Shown: positions 9,081-20,682, counted from the stretch's first letter. The stretch: 64,000 bases of DNA from Bedellia somnulentella (GCA_963576735.1 OY755186.1:15921970-15985969); one strand, 5' to 3'. Made by a program: numbers and translations. Notes: generated from the letters alone by a model not told the origin.

Positions 9081-9600
9081 ATATAAAAAACACACAAAAG
9101 AACGCGAATACAACCCGCATAGAAAGAGAGACCGCTTCCGGGCAGTCTGTAAATTCATAGTCGACTGGAAATTATTTTGTGCGAAAACGGAACGGACAGC
9201 CCACTGTGCAGTCGCAATTAATTTCCCACTCAAATGTATCTTTTTACAATCCCACAATCTTTCCTGAGCGTCGCGATTATTTTTACATGGATTCAAAACA
9301 GACTAAAGCTGGGTCTGTACAGTTTTCGGTGGTTCCGCATGTTCTGTTGGATCTCTTGGAATGTAATTGCGTATACGAATCGAAATCCCTCTAAGCTATA
9401 GAAGAGAAGAGGTTTAGAAGTGCAAAAATATGTTAAAGGATAGAAAAATAATATTGGCTCTATTTTGTCTGTGTGGTCTCGAGTTTAAATTTTGCAAACA
9501 TATATGCATACATATTTGCACCCACGTACAATGGCCTACCATGCCGGGCTCAGTGCGGAAACCCATGGCGTTTTCCGCCCATCTAATAATAATAAGTAAT
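9081..9600. other. Unassigned sequence, small overlapping frames
   Basis: Frames of 71-86 codons overlap on both strands but show no domain, codon-bias or splice support. No repeat shared with the rest of the window was seen. Confidence 0.4.
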
Positions 9601-9811
9601 ACATACATATACTCACGGCCATATATCCCATAAAGGAGTAGCCAGGGCTTCAGAGCTAGAAACTTCTCTGCCACATTTGGAGGTTCAAAGGGGAGAAGAT
9701 GGTAGATATAAATAAAGTATCGTTTGGTTAGATGATAGGTCTCCTACATCTCCCAAAAATCACTTTAAAAGGCCCCAACCCTTAGTCGCCTATTACGACA
9801 CCAGCGGAGAA
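9601..9811 (-). repeat. SINE-like family A, 5'-truncated
   Basis: The tail ACATACATATACTCACGGCC begins the copy on the plus strand; it breaks off at CTATTACGACACCAGCGGAG, so the family's 5' ~40 bp are missing. Confidence 0.75.
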
Positions 9812-10315
9812 AGAGAAAATTTTATTTTCCTACTTAACTTAAAAATGACATTAAAAAACAATTGAATTGAATGGAGATGATGAAAAAAAGCTGAGGATTC
9901 CTTATCTCGGAGTAATAAATAAGTTAAAAAATTTTATAAGGAAGTCTGCATATCTTGCTTTATACAAAAAACATTTAAACTTTCTAAGTGTTTACCAACC
10001 AAACCACGGAGGTTCCCTAAAACCTATTTGGCCACACCCTCCGTAGCAAACAGTTGGCACCGGATGTCGCTCGCACATCCAGAGACAATAATTAATTCAA
10101 AAATAGAACGCATTGTCAGCACGTCAACCGGAAACTACATCATCGTTTATCACAATTTAAATTTAGAGATTCCATTAAGTTTTGTACAATTTATCTTTTG
10201 TTTTACCTGTGTTCTATATATATCTTTGCAAACTAGGTACCGTATTTATTTATACAAAGTAACTTTACTACTTGTGCTTTGTGGTTTAAGATGCTGTGCT
10301 GCACACAGTATTGGC
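9812..10315. other. Unassigned spacer
   Basis: A 121-codon frame (10028-10393) runs into the following family A copy and has a hydrophobic middle, but no recognisable motif. It is probably fortuitous. No other feature seen. Confidence 0.4.
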
Positions 10316-10495
10316 ACCGACACTATGTCGGTTGAGAATAGCACTTGCCCATTTCTTTCCGCCGGTGTCGTAAGAGACAACTTAGGATATTGAGGCTTAT
10401 TAGTGATCGTTGGGCGATGCCGTTAGACACCCATCACGAACAACCTTTATTTTCAATTATTTCTCCAATTAATTAGTGAGTATATGTATGTATGT
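10316..10495 (+). repeat. SINE-like family A, decayed copy
   Basis: Shows CGGTTGAGAATAGCACTTGC, GTCGTAAGAGACAACTTAGG and GGGCGATGCCGTTAGACACC, then the TATG tail. The CTGAGGAATT block is deleted. Confidence 0.65.
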
Positions 10496-11311
10496 ACTTT
10501 ACGATTTACGACCGACTTTTTTACGTGTGCAGGTATGTTATGCGATTGCTCCATTAATAGTCTATCGATTGAGTTTTAAACTTCGATTGAATATGATTTC
10601 AGAGTGTTCCAATTAAATTTTATTGATGTTTGATAGAGTGGTTATAAAAACATTACAAAATATAAAAAAATACTAGATTGACCCTATTGGTAGAAAAATG
10701 GTTTCCGCCAAATAGCTGTGAAATTGGTTCCATTGTAATTTAAACATATTCTAAATATTTTTTAAATTTTTCAATGTATGTTTCTGCCTAAGTGAAGTGT
10801 GTTAACGACGAATGAATTGTCGCCCATTGAGGCCAGGTGCTGCCTACCCTTGTAAATAATTAATTGTTTCATACTAAGTAACCTTTAATTAAAGGGTCAG
10901 TTTACTTGACACCAGTCTGCAGTTAATGTAAGGGGTGGATTAGGGATGGAGAATTTTGAAGATTTTAGTGCGTAAGTTAGGACGGATTTTTTGCTAATGA
11001 GTTTTTAAACATGTTTTTTGTTATAATTAAGTTGGTGATGGTTTTTATAACAAAAATATTATTAGCAAAGATCAGATAATTCAATCAATATATACGCTTC
11101 TCTACTCTTACAATAATAGCGGAGGAATTGTATATTCTTAAGTTTTGGCTTCCCTTTTTTTGGTATAAGTAAATTCGGTAAAAATAATATCTATTTTGAT
11201 AAAATGTAATTGTTCTCTCATTTTTTTCAACATTACTAAGTTTACGCGGCATATCATGGAAGGAATGGTAGTTAAATACTTCATATATCCTTATTTGTCC
11301 CCTTATTATTT
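10496..11311. other. AT-rich spacer, nothing recognised
   Basis: About 800 bp with no supported gene, repeat or RNA. Confidence 0.45.
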
Positions 11312-11559
11312 CCGTGTAGTGTCGGCTTAGAATAACACTACCCCATTTCTACCCGTGGGTGATCGTAAGAGGCGACTAAGGGTATAGGGGCTTATTAAGT
11401 TATTTTTGGGAAATGTGGTTGGAGGCCAGTCACCAAATAAATATTATTACGATCTTTTCCCCAATCAACTTTCAAAAGTGGCTGAGGAATTTTTCATTCC
11501 ATAACTTTGGCTACCCCGTTAAGGGATTTATAGCCGTGAGTATATGTATGTATGTATGT
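11312..11559 (+). repeat. SINE-like family A, full-length copy
   Basis: Full copy of the CGTTAAGGGATTTATAGCCG subtype. TGTCCCCTTATT before it and TGTCCCCTTACT after it are a target duplication. Confidence 0.85.
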
Positions 11560-11906
11560 CCCCTTACTGAAAATTTTACACAATTTATTATTGTGGATCA
11601 AACCAAATCATAAGCCAAAACGCGATTACAAAAAGAAATAGTACCTCTACTGATACCATCCGAAGTAAGGGGCGTGAAATATTGTATCTTTCACCTCTAG
11701 GATTGAAATATTAATTTTAGAGTGGCATGTTAGTTACGTTTGTTTTCTATTCGTCTTGATTTGTTTAAATTAATTCTAGCAATCACGGACTTTAGGTTAA
11801 GTAGATATCATATTGAAATTGGTCGTCTCATATGTATGCTGAAACGCTTAAAAGACAAAATAATTATGTAACGTATTTCTATATTTTTTTTGTTAATACG
11901 CTGCTC

Positions 11907-12047
11907 AGCCCGGCTAGTACGAACCGTGTTTTAACTAGTTATCGTGTGGGATAAAGCAGACATCGCTTACGCACTTACTTAGTATCGTATACTGCCATCT
12001 CATTCTAACCGTTATCGTGTCGATAAAATAGCACTCGTGCTTGCTCT
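11907..12047 (-). repeat. Small hairpin MITE (family F)
   Basis: A ~140-bp unit with imperfect inverted ends (AGCCCGGCTAGTACGA.. and ..TAGCACTCGTGCTTGCTC) and the core TGCCATCTCATTCTAACCG. It recurs at 12825, 12971, 39594, 43146 and 59950. Confidence 0.7.
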
Positions 12048-12277
12048 TCTGTTGACGTGCAATAGAATTTTATTGTCAAAATAATTCATTCTTCCATCCG
12101 AAGAAACCTTGACTTAGAACAAAAAATGTAAAAAGGATTTTTACCACTTTTTTATTTTTAAAGCCTGCATTAGAGGTAGAATGAATTTATATTTAATGAC
12201 TTTTCTATATCTTGTAATTTACAAAGAACAACATTATAATGGATAGTCCTTCGATATCGAGTTTTCATATCTGGCTA

Positions 12278-12435
12278 CACCTATACTCACGACTATACTG
12301 CTACAAATATGGGGTCGGCAGTGCTTTAGAATGTAAAACTTCCACCGTTCTTCTGGAAGTAGAATGGAGATAAAGTAGAAAAACGAAGGCTGGTTGTAAA
12401 TGGGTCTCCATCTCCAGCCTCATCGCCAAATAATA
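12278..12435 (-). repeat. SINE-like family A, degenerate
   Basis: ACTCACGACTATACTG and TGGGTCTCCATCTCCAGCC..CATCGCC can still be aligned with the family; the copy is old and lacks its 5' end. Confidence 0.45.
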
Positions 12436-12778
12436 ATTTGAAAACTAAAACAACCATGGAAAGAAAAAGGTTAATGCCTTTTTAATTCGCCACTACAGCC
12501 GCTTCTTTCAACTGTAACTGAATTTTGTGCTCAGAAAATAACGAGTAAATTATTTATCTGCTACCTAAATGGTCCGTGGCACACAGCTTGTCTTAACTTG
12601 TAAATTCTATTAGTTTTACTGTCAGTCCCTCCGGCACTATATGCCACATAAAGGAAACGAAATGATCTTTGTGAGTGTATTATAATATAATGTTGTTTGA
12701 CCGCAAACATCCTGCATACCTAGTAGGAGCGACCTTCTAACAGTAAGAATCTAACTAGGCATCTCTTGGTATAAAACA
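12436..12778. other. Spacer, nothing recognised
   Basis: No supported gene or repeat. Confidence 0.4.
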
Positions 12779-13107
12779 ACCGTTATCGAGTCGATAAAAT
12801 AGCGCTCGTACTTGTCCTTCAGAAGGGCAAGCACGAGCGCTATTTTATCGACACGATAACGGTTAGAATGAGATGGCAGTATGCGATAATAAGTAAGTGC
12901 GTAAGAGATGGCTGCCTTATCCCACGCGATAACTAGTTTAAACACCGCCCGTACTAGCCGGGCAGGAGAAGTAGCACGAGCGCTATTTTATCGTCACGAT
13001 ATAGGTTAGAATGAGATGGCAGTATACGAAAATAAGTAAGTGCGTAAGAGATGGCTGCTTTATCCCACGCGATAACTAGTTTAAACACCGCTCGTACTAG
13101 CCGGGCT
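12779..13107. repeat. Cluster of family F MITEs, head-to-head and tandem
   Basis: A minus-strand fragment (12779-12822) meets a complete plus copy (12825-12964), making an ~88-bp imperfect palindrome around 12822: AACCGTTATCGAGTCGATAA mirrors TTATCGACACGATAACGGTT. A second plus copy (12971-13107) follows after a ~6-bp spacer. Each copy carries GAGATGGCTGCYTTATCCCA and ends in CTAGCCGGGC. Confidence 0.75.
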
Positions 13108-13289
13108 AGTTTTGATTCAAGTCCCGGCATCGGACTTTGGATAGTTTATACTTAGATGAGGAAAAGATAGAAGAGAAAGCTTTTACCTTAGTGATTGCCT
13201 TTAGGAGAGTTATTTATAGCACATTTTGTAAAACTGAAAATGTAACGTTGTATCTCATTCAAACACTATTAAAAAATCGATCTCACCTT

Positions 13290-13405
13290 TCAAAGGTTGT
13301 CTGGAAGAGATCGCTTTTAGCGATAAGACCGCCAATTGTCGCAATTTCTTTTGTAAATTTGTGTTTGATGTGCAATAAAAAGTTAGTCTATTCTATTCTA
13401 TTTTA
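13290..13405 (+). repeat. LINE 3'-end fragment (family E)
   Basis: GTCTGGAAGAGATCGCTTTT, then TTTCTTTTGTAAATTTGTG, AATAAA and a short (TTCTA)n tail. It looks like the 3' terminus of a non-LTR retrotransposon whose body is not in this window. Confidence 0.6.
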
Positions 13406-14570
13406 AAAACAAAGATAAGTTTGCATTTAATGCCAGACCAAAAAAACCTATTATTCTTGTTATATTGCCAATACTACTACGAAACCCTCCATGGGCAAGC
13501 CCAACTCTAAACTTTTTTTATTTTATCTGTTTCTATCGTTTAATGGCAAAAATCTCGATAATACTGAAAATAAACTACCCCTTTAATGGAGTATAGTCGT
13601 AATGTATGTGTGCAGAAGTATTCTATGAGGCGAAATCATATTAGTAATCCGATACTACCTTTCTATTCTAATTCAGATGAGGCCTTTTACAAGTAATTTG
13701 GGGTTTTTCGACGACGAAGTTATGGTTGTAGAGCTCGCATGTTTCCGTTAGTAATATTATGTTTTCAACATATACACACACGTTGTACGATCCTGAATAA
13801 TCTCGAGCTTTATTTACATTAATTGTTTTATTTTACATAGTCTCTTATATGCTCTATACTCTTCTGGCTCTAGCCTTTTATGGCACATCATTTTTTATGT
13901 ATTTACCTTTAGTATTATTGTAAATGTAAGATGAAGAAAAGAACGAAGGAGGGATTCTGTCCAATAGAGAGCAGAAAGATAGATGCATGCAAAGCAGAGT
14001 ACAGTGGAAATAACATGATATGTTACGTTATGTTCTCAAAACATCTTTCGAAAGTAAAGGGAATACAGTGTGATAGAAATGTTAAATTTTAGTCGAACTA
14101 AAAAAAAATAGGTAGAGAAGATCTCGATCATTTCAACTCTATTAAGTATAACTTCCTCGTAGTTGAGACTTCAACCCTTTACTGAAGTAGGTAACATCTG
14201 CAGATTAATTCAGCTTTGTAATCCAAATTCAATAATACGCTTGACAAAATATCAATGGGTAGATAGAGTTACCGCTTACTTGGGTTCGATTGCTTGTACG
14301 GAAAGGAACTTTATCGGATTTCGAATTAGTTTAACGGTTTGAAGGAAAGTTTTGATTCATTTGAATATCATGTGAGGTCATGTGAAATGAAAGCCTATTA
14401 AAACCTACATACCTCTATACTTGTAACGTTTGATAAGGGGCTTTGTTTTTCTAACAAATTCACAAAATTAAATGAAATGAGAATAAGTAATCTGAGATTT
14501 CATTCTCATTCAGAAATTTAGGTGTACATTAAAAAGATTTTTCGTAAACGGAAAAAATATTTTTAATTTT
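13406..14570. other. Long AT-rich spacer
   Basis: More than 1 kb without a supported gene or a repeat seen elsewhere in the window. Confidence 0.45.
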
Positions 14571-14571
14571 A

Positions 14572-14822
14572 TACATACATACATACATATACTCACGGCT
14601 ATAAATCCCTAGGTGGCCAGAGCTTAGGAATTAGGAATTCCTCAGCCACTTTTGGAAATGTGAGTGGGGAAAAGATGGTAAAAATAAAGGTTGTTGGTGA
14701 TGGGTCTCCAACCGCAACGACCAACAATCCCTTAAAGGCCCCAATACCTACGTTAGTCGCCTCTTACGTACACCCACCGGAAGACATGGGGTAGTACTAT
14801 TCTAAGCCGACACAACACAGCT
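14572..14822 (-). repeat. SINE-like family A, head-to-head partner 1
   Basis: Full minus copy from (CATA)n through GGTGATGGGTCTCCAACCGC to TTCTAAGCCGACACAACACA. Its 5' end touches the 5' end of the next copy. Confidence 0.85.
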
Positions 14823-15080
14823 ATAGTAGTGCCGCCTTGCAATGTCGCTACCCCTTTCTACCCACGGGTATCGTAAGACGCGACTTAGGAGATGGGGTTT
14901 TTTTAATGGATTGGGCGATGATTTGGGCGATGCGATTGGAGACCCATCACCAACAACCTGTATTTTACCATCTTTTCCCCATTCAACTTCCAAAAGTGGC
15001 TGAGGAATTTCTAATTCCTTAGCTCTGACTTCTGACTGAATCCCTTCTAGGGATTTATAGCGTGAGTACATGTATGTATG
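14823..15080 (+). repeat. SINE-like family A, head-to-head partner 2
   Basis: Plus copy starting TAGTGCCGCCTTGCAATGTC and ending in the TATG tail. Together with 14572-14822 it forms an inverted pair able to fold into a ~250-bp hairpin. Confidence 0.85.
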
Positions 15081-15269
15081 TTACGTAGAAAACTGTTTGC
15101 TTGACAAAGGACGGCCGTTTGTACTAAGGTATGTTTTATAGTTAGTGATATTCGATCTCCCTCCATTGTTATAGAAAGTGATAAAAAATATTGCATGCAG
15201 CTCTCCATAACAATTTATCTTAAAATCACTGATATATAAAAAAATAATATTACACCATTATATTAACGT

Positions 15270-15362
15270 CCCTATCAACTTCCAAATGTGGCTGAGGAGT
15301 TTCTAGCTCTGAAGCTCTGGCTACCCCTTTTCGGGATTTATGACCGTGTGTATGTATGTGTA
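15270..15362 (+). repeat. SINE-like family A, 5'-truncated (3' ~90 bp)
   Basis: Only the part from TATCAACTTCCAAATGTGGC to the tail remains. The target duplication TATATTAACGT at 15259-15269 recurs directly after the tail, so this is a genuine truncated insertion. Confidence 0.85.
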
Positions 15363-15377
15363 TATTAACGTGTATTG

Positions 15378-15625
15378 CCGTGTAGTGTCGGCTTAGAATA
15401 GCACTACCCCGTTTCTACCGATGGGTGTACGTAAGAGGCGACTAACGGTATTGGGGCTTTTAAGGGATTTTTGGGCGATGCGGCTGGAGACCCATCACCA
15501 ACAACCTTTACTTTACCATCCTTTCCCCACTCAATTTTCCAAATGTGGCTGAGGAATTTCTGATTCCTTAGCTCTGGCTACCCCTTCTAGGGATTTATAG
15601 CCGTGAGTATATGATTGTATGTATG
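15378..15625 (+). repeat. SINE-like family A, full length, exact TSD
   Basis: CCGTGTAGTGTCGGCTTAG to the TATG tail, flanked by a perfect 15-bp duplication TATTAACGTGTATTG (15363-15377 and 15626-15640). The target was the duplication of the preceding copy, giving serial insertion. Confidence 0.92.
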
Positions 15626-15671
15626 TATTAACGTGTATTGTGAAATACAATTAGAGTTCACTTTATTTGAA

Positions 15672-15735
15672 GACGTCCGCGGCCGAGTAGAGATGTAGCT
15701 TCACGATGCAGAGGTTGCGGGTTTGAATCTTGCTA
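15672..15735 (+). other. Decayed tRNA-like / SINE head
   Basis: GCGGCCGAGTAGAGATGTAG followed about 20 nt later by a B-box-like GCGGGTTTGAATCTTGC. The acceptor stem does not pair, so it is not called a tRNA gene. Confidence 0.3.
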
Positions 15736-15949
15736 AGAGGAACATTTATGTAATCTTTATGTAATATTATTATTAATTATTAATTGTTAAGCTAGAAATT
15801 TGGCTCAGGTATCGTTTTGTACAGTTCGCGGCCGTGGTGTGCACAAAATTCAGACATCTGATGTAACTGGATTAAGTTAATTGTTACAGAATTTCAAAGT
15901 TTCGATTTTGGCCCATAGACTTTGCTTGAGTGTCATAAGCGCGCGCAAA

Positions 15950-16055
15950 CTTTAGCCGATCAGAGATGCGCTGTGATTGGTCGGATTTTTTTCAAACCGG
16001 CCAATCAGAAAAATTCACTACAAATTCAAAAGAGCTGCGCTGCGATTGGTCGGAA
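15950..16055. promoter_or_regulatory. Three CCAAT/ATTGG boxes in 100 bp
   Basis: TGCGCTGTGATTGGTCGG, CCGGCCAATCAG and CTGCGCTGCGATTGGTCGG lie close together, preceded by GCGCGCGC. NF-Y sites commonly sit like this in promoters. No gene start was found downstream, so the role is uncertain. Confidence 0.3.
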
Positions 16056-16268
16056 AATTTCAAAATAAACTCATTTTATTGGACTAGTGAATATAAATGA
16101 TGGTTTCTTAGTTTTGGATTTTATTTATAAGAATATTCAATTATATTATTTATATATCAAATTAACACTTTCCGTTAGTGTCGTACGAATGTATGTACGT
16201 CCTGTGATTTTAAAATATTTTATTTTATTATTTCTATCTTTTCTATATATTTTAAAGTTGGGTTTATT

Positions 16269-16634
16269 AAACATAACATAGCATAAACGTTCACGCCGAA
16301 TATCCCCGAAGAAGTTGGCAGAGGTACTAATACTTCTGAACATCACGTGACTGTCACCTGGTGTTCAGAGTACCCACGTTTTGCATGGACAGTGTACTCA
16401 CGTGATAGGGGGCAGGCCTATCGCCGTTTTGTACGAATACACTGTCACATGACTAAGTGCAACTCAGACATGTGGGTTTCCTCACGATGTTGTCCCTCAC
16501 CGTTAACAACCATGATAAATTAACCACACATATGTCTTTAGAAAAGACAAATTGGTGTAGGCCCGACCCAGGATTTGAACACTAGTCGTTTGCACTATAA
16601 CCGAGTGTTCTACCCACTAGGCTATCACGGTTTA
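16269..16634 (-). repeat. SINE B, complete tRNA-headed copy
   Basis: Full 366-bp copy on the minus strand, flanked by the 11-bp duplication TTGGGTTTATT (16258-16268, 16635-16645). Its head reads ACCGTGATAGCCTAGTGGGT (A box) and GTGTTCAAATCCTGGGTCGG (B box), the Pol III promoter of a tRNA-derived SINE. The body contains CATCGTGAGGAAACCCAC, the core shared by many lepidopteran SINEs. The tail is TATGTTATG-like. Confidence 0.92.
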
Positions 16635-16978
16635 TTGGGTTTATTCTGTACATATAATTAATTTCTGTATGATACAATAAATTATTGATTAAACTGATTG
16701 GTTGTATATATTTTGCTTTTACCATTACATTGTGTTGTACCATTTTCAGTCATTGCTATTTCTTAATTCTTTATTTCTGGGAGGGTCAGAAGAAAGATCA
16801 TGTTTTTATGCAACATGTATTTATGCAGATTACTGTGTTTCCCGCTAAACCAATTTTCATATTTCAGGTATCGCTTGATTCATCATAAATCATCATAATT
16901 GTGGCCTTAGGACTTAAATAATAAACTAAATAAATAAATTAGGACTAAATATATGTTTATAACAAACGTACAATAATT

Positions 16979-17217
16979 GCTGTGTAGTGTTGGCTTTCAA
17001 CCCATTTTCGATTTTCAACACTACCCCATTTCTTCCGGTGGGTGTACGTAAGAGGCGACTAACGGTGTTGGGGCTTTTAAGGGATTTTTGGGCGATGCGG
17101 TTGAAGACCCATCACCAACAACCTTTATTTTACCATCTTTTCCCCACGCACTGATTTCTTAGCTCTGGCTACCCCTTTTAGGGATTTATAGCCGTGAGTA
17201 TATGTATGTATGTATGT
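16979..17217 (+). repeat. SINE-like family A with 5' rearrangement
   Basis: The 5' end holds an extra CAACCCATTTTCGATTTTCA between GTTGGCTTT and ACACTACCCC, and the block before CTGATTTCTT is shortened. The tail is intact. Confidence 0.8.
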
Positions 17218-17368
17218 CAAATGTATACATAGCTGTTAGTTTTTAATGAACTTGAAGATGATGATTAAAATCACTATTTTCCCACGATAATAGTAGTTCA
17301 GTTAATGTAGTGATGTTGGTTACATTTATTGTTGTTGTATTAACTTAAAAACTTAAAATATATATTAA

Positions 17369-17530
17369 ATAGCGAGTGTGCTCAAAAATGCATGTATGAG
17401 AAGATTGATGGATGTAACCGAAGCTAGATAGGTTTGTCAGGATCGTACAAAGTGGTGATCGATAGTCTCTGCCTACCCCAACGGGAACTAATGGCGTAAG
17501 TATACATATACTATACATATGTATGTATGT
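17369..17530 (+). repeat. RTE-like LINE (family D) 3' end
   Basis: Contains AGTGTGCTCAAAAATG, AGAAGATTGATGGATGTAAC and TCTCTGCCTACCCCAACGGG, which correspond to the C-terminal coding region (..KRLMDV..CQDRTKW..) plus the TATG tail. Confidence 0.75.
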
Positions 17531-17580
17531 AAATTCAATTAAAAGTCTAATTATTAGAAAATACTATTATAATTAAAAAA

Positions 17581-17829
17581 TACATACATACATATAGGTA
17601 CTCACGGCTATAATTCCCTAGAAGGGGTAGCCAGAGCCAAGGAATTATAAATTCCTCAGCCACTTTTGGAAGTTGAGTGGGGAAAAGGCGGTAAAATAAA
17701 GATTTTTGGTGATGGGACTCCAACCGCATCGCCCAAAAATCCTATGAAAAGTCCCAATACCCTTAGTCGCCTTTTACGACACCCGTGGGTAGAAAGGGGT
17801 AGCGACATTCTAAGCCCGCACTACACGGC
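17581..17829 (-). repeat. SINE-like family A, full length
   Basis: Minus copy ending TAAGCCCGCACTACACGGC; AAAAAATAC occurs at both edges as a probable target duplication. Confidence 0.85.
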
Positions 17830-18076
17830 AAAAAATACTCCAATCAATAACTGTCATAAGTTAAAATAGCTTGTTTCTATATTTTAACCGTTTATTTTTT
17901 GGGTTTAACTAGGTGATGAAATTTAAAAGTTGCAGTGCAATAAAAGTTTTGATAAACATTAGATATGAGATTCTAAATGCAATAAAAAACGGTTTGCTTT
18001 ATCGTAACTACTACTAATAAAACTTTAGTTTCATAAATAATTGACCGTATTTTCGTGTGTTTGAGATAACTCGGTT

Positions 18077-18330
18077 ACATACATACATACATTTACTCAC
18101 GGCTGTAAATCCCTAGAGGGGTAGCCAGAGCTAAGGAATTAAAAATTCCTCAGCCACTTTTGGAAATGATAGTGGGGAAAAGATGGTAAAAATAAAGGTT
18201 GTTGGTGATGGGTCTCCAACCGCATCGGCCAAAAATCCCTTAAAAGCCCCAATACCGTTAGTCACCTCTTACGTACACCCACCGGAAGAAATGGGGTAGT
18301 GGTATTTGTAAGCCGACACTACACAACTAA
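18077..18330 (-). repeat. SINE-like family A, full length, exact TSD
   Basis: Minus copy flanked by the perfect 11-bp repeat ATAACTCGGTT at 18066-18076 and 18331-18341. Confidence 0.9.
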
Positions 18331-18589
18331 ATAACTCGGTTCCAAGGGTTTAAATTAAATCGCTTTCGCCACATTTAAAAACTCTGTCCATTTTATCCTC
18401 CTCTGACGTTAAGTGAAAACCCTGATAAAAAACGAGCGACATTTGAACCCTCAAACGCTTGATTATTATTAATTAACTACACCTACCCCCGCCATCTGTG
18501 TTTAACCCACGAATGGTTTATTTAGGTGGGAATACAGGGGCGTATTCAAAACATTAATTAAGGCATGACCAAATTATTACAGTATATCC

Positions 18590-18840
18590 CCATTGGAGTG
18601 AAGTGCCGGGTTAGAAATGACACTACCCCTTTGTACCCAAGGGTTTTTTAAGAGGCGACACGGGTATGAAGTTTTTTTAAAGTAGTTTTTGGGCGATGCG
18701 GTTGGAGACCATCACCAGCGATATTTTATTTCTACCATATGGTCCTGCCTGTGTCGTGTATGTGGCTGAGGAATTTCTAGCACTAAAGCTCTGGCTACCA
18801 CTTTTAGGGATGAATTGCCGTGAGTATATATATGTATGTA
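18590..18840 (+). repeat. SINE-like family A, diverged
   Basis: AGTGCCGGGTTAGAAATGAC through GGCGATGCGGTTGGAGACC to a TATG tail; TATATCC is repeated at the two ends. Confidence 0.75.
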
Positions 18841-18841
18841 T

Positions 18842-19900
18842 ATATCCAAAGGCATGGCTGAGCATTTCCTCAGAATATAACGACGCATTTTGTCACTTGA
18901 GTGGGTACTACTCTAGCCTATACGGACGGTGTGCCCACGTGATAGAAGCAAGCATTTGAAGTTCTGTTTGGATTATGTATCTCATGACTTTACCAGCATA
19001 GTAAAGCCAGGTTTTCTCATATTGTCTTTCTCAGCGTTATCAAAATCACATCCATGTAGGTAACTGTTTCTAAAAAAACGTCACAGAGTTGTAGGTATTA
19101 TTTAAAATCAAAACCCGTGCCTAAAAGAATATAAATGAAAGTTATTGATATTTGATACGACTCTAATAAAATTATCTTTTGACTCTGAGACAAAATCATT
19201 AAGCCGTTGTTGACTTCGATGCAAGAGCAAGCAGTGCTGATTGAAAGCTGTAAAAATACTTCCATTTTGTGTTTGGGAGTAATAATTCGATTTATTTATA
19301 AGAAGCTTTCCGATAAAGTGTATATTTTCAGTGTATTTTTACATAACAATTAACAAGTGAAATAGATTTACTCAATATAAAATAGATGGTAATTGAGACG
19401 ACTGTAATAATTTGGCATATCGTCACGGTAGAAGCTGCCATCTTTATAGAGTTATTTAGATGTACATTTTTTTGTTCATCTAACAAAATCAAAATAACAT
19501 CAAAATAATATTCGTAAGTACGTCCCTGTATTGCCCACCCGAGGGTGATACGGAACAGTTTAGAAAAAAGCTCTCATACGGAAGACAGCGACAAATCTAT
19601 GATACACGCCTGTACAATTATTCTACAGTATAAGATTAACTTGAAAACTGAATTGGTAGAAATATGGCCTAAAATTTAGAAGGTCTATCATTAGACTCGG
19701 TGGTTCAAAGGATAGTCTCATTGTCGATGGTTTAGAGTTTGGATAAATGGGGTTGGATCTTTCATCCAAATCCTAGGTTTGCCCGAGTTCAGTTAGAATA
19801 TTGCTGAACTGGCTGATCGTTTCACAGTAAGATGACTCTGGGCTCCCGAAGGCTCAATAAGTTGTCAATCTCTTCCAGCTACTAATAACGTAAGAATTCT
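18842..19900. other. Spacer, nothing firmly recognised
   Basis: No supported gene. The stretch 19670-19850 has moderate GC and could be an old SINE, but matches nothing else in the window. Confidence 0.4.
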
Positions 19901-19904
19901 TCCG

Positions 19905-20225
19905 CTAACCCAGCAATTAAGATAGCTCGGTGTGTTTTCCTCCACTTTTCAAGCAGAAGATGTTAGTTCAACACCTGATCCAGGCCTACAACGAAGTGTC
20001 TTAACTTTATTTATCAAGGTTGTGAACTGTGAGGGAAAAGATATGATACAATGTCGAAACCCACATGGTGGCCGGCGATTGGCCTGCACCCTGTTACTCG
20101 TACGTAAGGCAACTTAACTGTCGCGGCAAAAACAAAAATGACATGGCATTTTCAGAAGTAGTAGTAAACCTAAGCGACCCCTTTGGGGGTTTACGCCGTG
20201 AGTTGTGTTGTGTTGCTTTGGCAAC
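19905..20225 (+). repeat. SINE B, old degenerate copy
   Basis: TTCAACACCTGATCCAGGCC, TTATCAAGGTTGTGAACTGT, GAAACCCACATGGTGGCCGG and the end TTTACGCCGTGAGTTGTGTT align in order with SINE B. The short frames here are therefore not genes. Confidence 0.6.
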
Positions 20226-20357
20226 AAAAAGCTCTTTTGACCTCGTTACTGTCTTGAACAAAACAGCATCTGAACTTAGCTTTTACCACGCTCTTACACC
20301 TTTGTCTCTACCTTTGCTTGGGCAAATAAGATGAGAAAAAAATAAGTTCTATATGTA

Positions 20358-20440
20358 TGCTGCTTATGCTCACGGCACTATCCATAAGTAGTAGCCAGAT
20401 CATCTGAATCGAAAATTATTTTGGAAGTAGAAATGTACAA
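20358..20440 (-). repeat. SINE-like family A, 3' scrap
   Basis: GCTCACGGCACTATCCATAA..GTAGCCAGATC..TTTTGGAAGTAGA is all that remains. Confidence 0.45.
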
Positions 20441-20496
20441 GAAATCGAAATTTTTTATTGGGTAGAAATACATATTGTTGATACAATCACTTATGG

Positions 20497-20636
20497 GTGA
20501 TCACATCACATCACCAAGTATTACTTATTACCATCTTATCCCCATTCATCTTCCAAAAGTGGCTAACAAAATGCTTATTACTAAGCTCTGGTTACCCCAT
20601 TTATGGACCTATAGCCGTGAGTATGTGTATGTATGT
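20497..20636 (+). repeat. SINE-like family A, 5'-truncated
   Basis: Begins near ATCACATCACCAAGTATTAC and ends GCCGTGAGTATGTGTATGTA. Confidence 0.65.
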
Positions 20637-20682
20637 ACAATCACTTAAACCTAAATATGTCCCACGAGAAGAGATTGTTTTT

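Noticed and set aside
10028..10393. 121-codon frame as a membrane protein gene
   Set aside because: It runs into a family A repeat, lacks motifs and has no splice or polyadenylation context.
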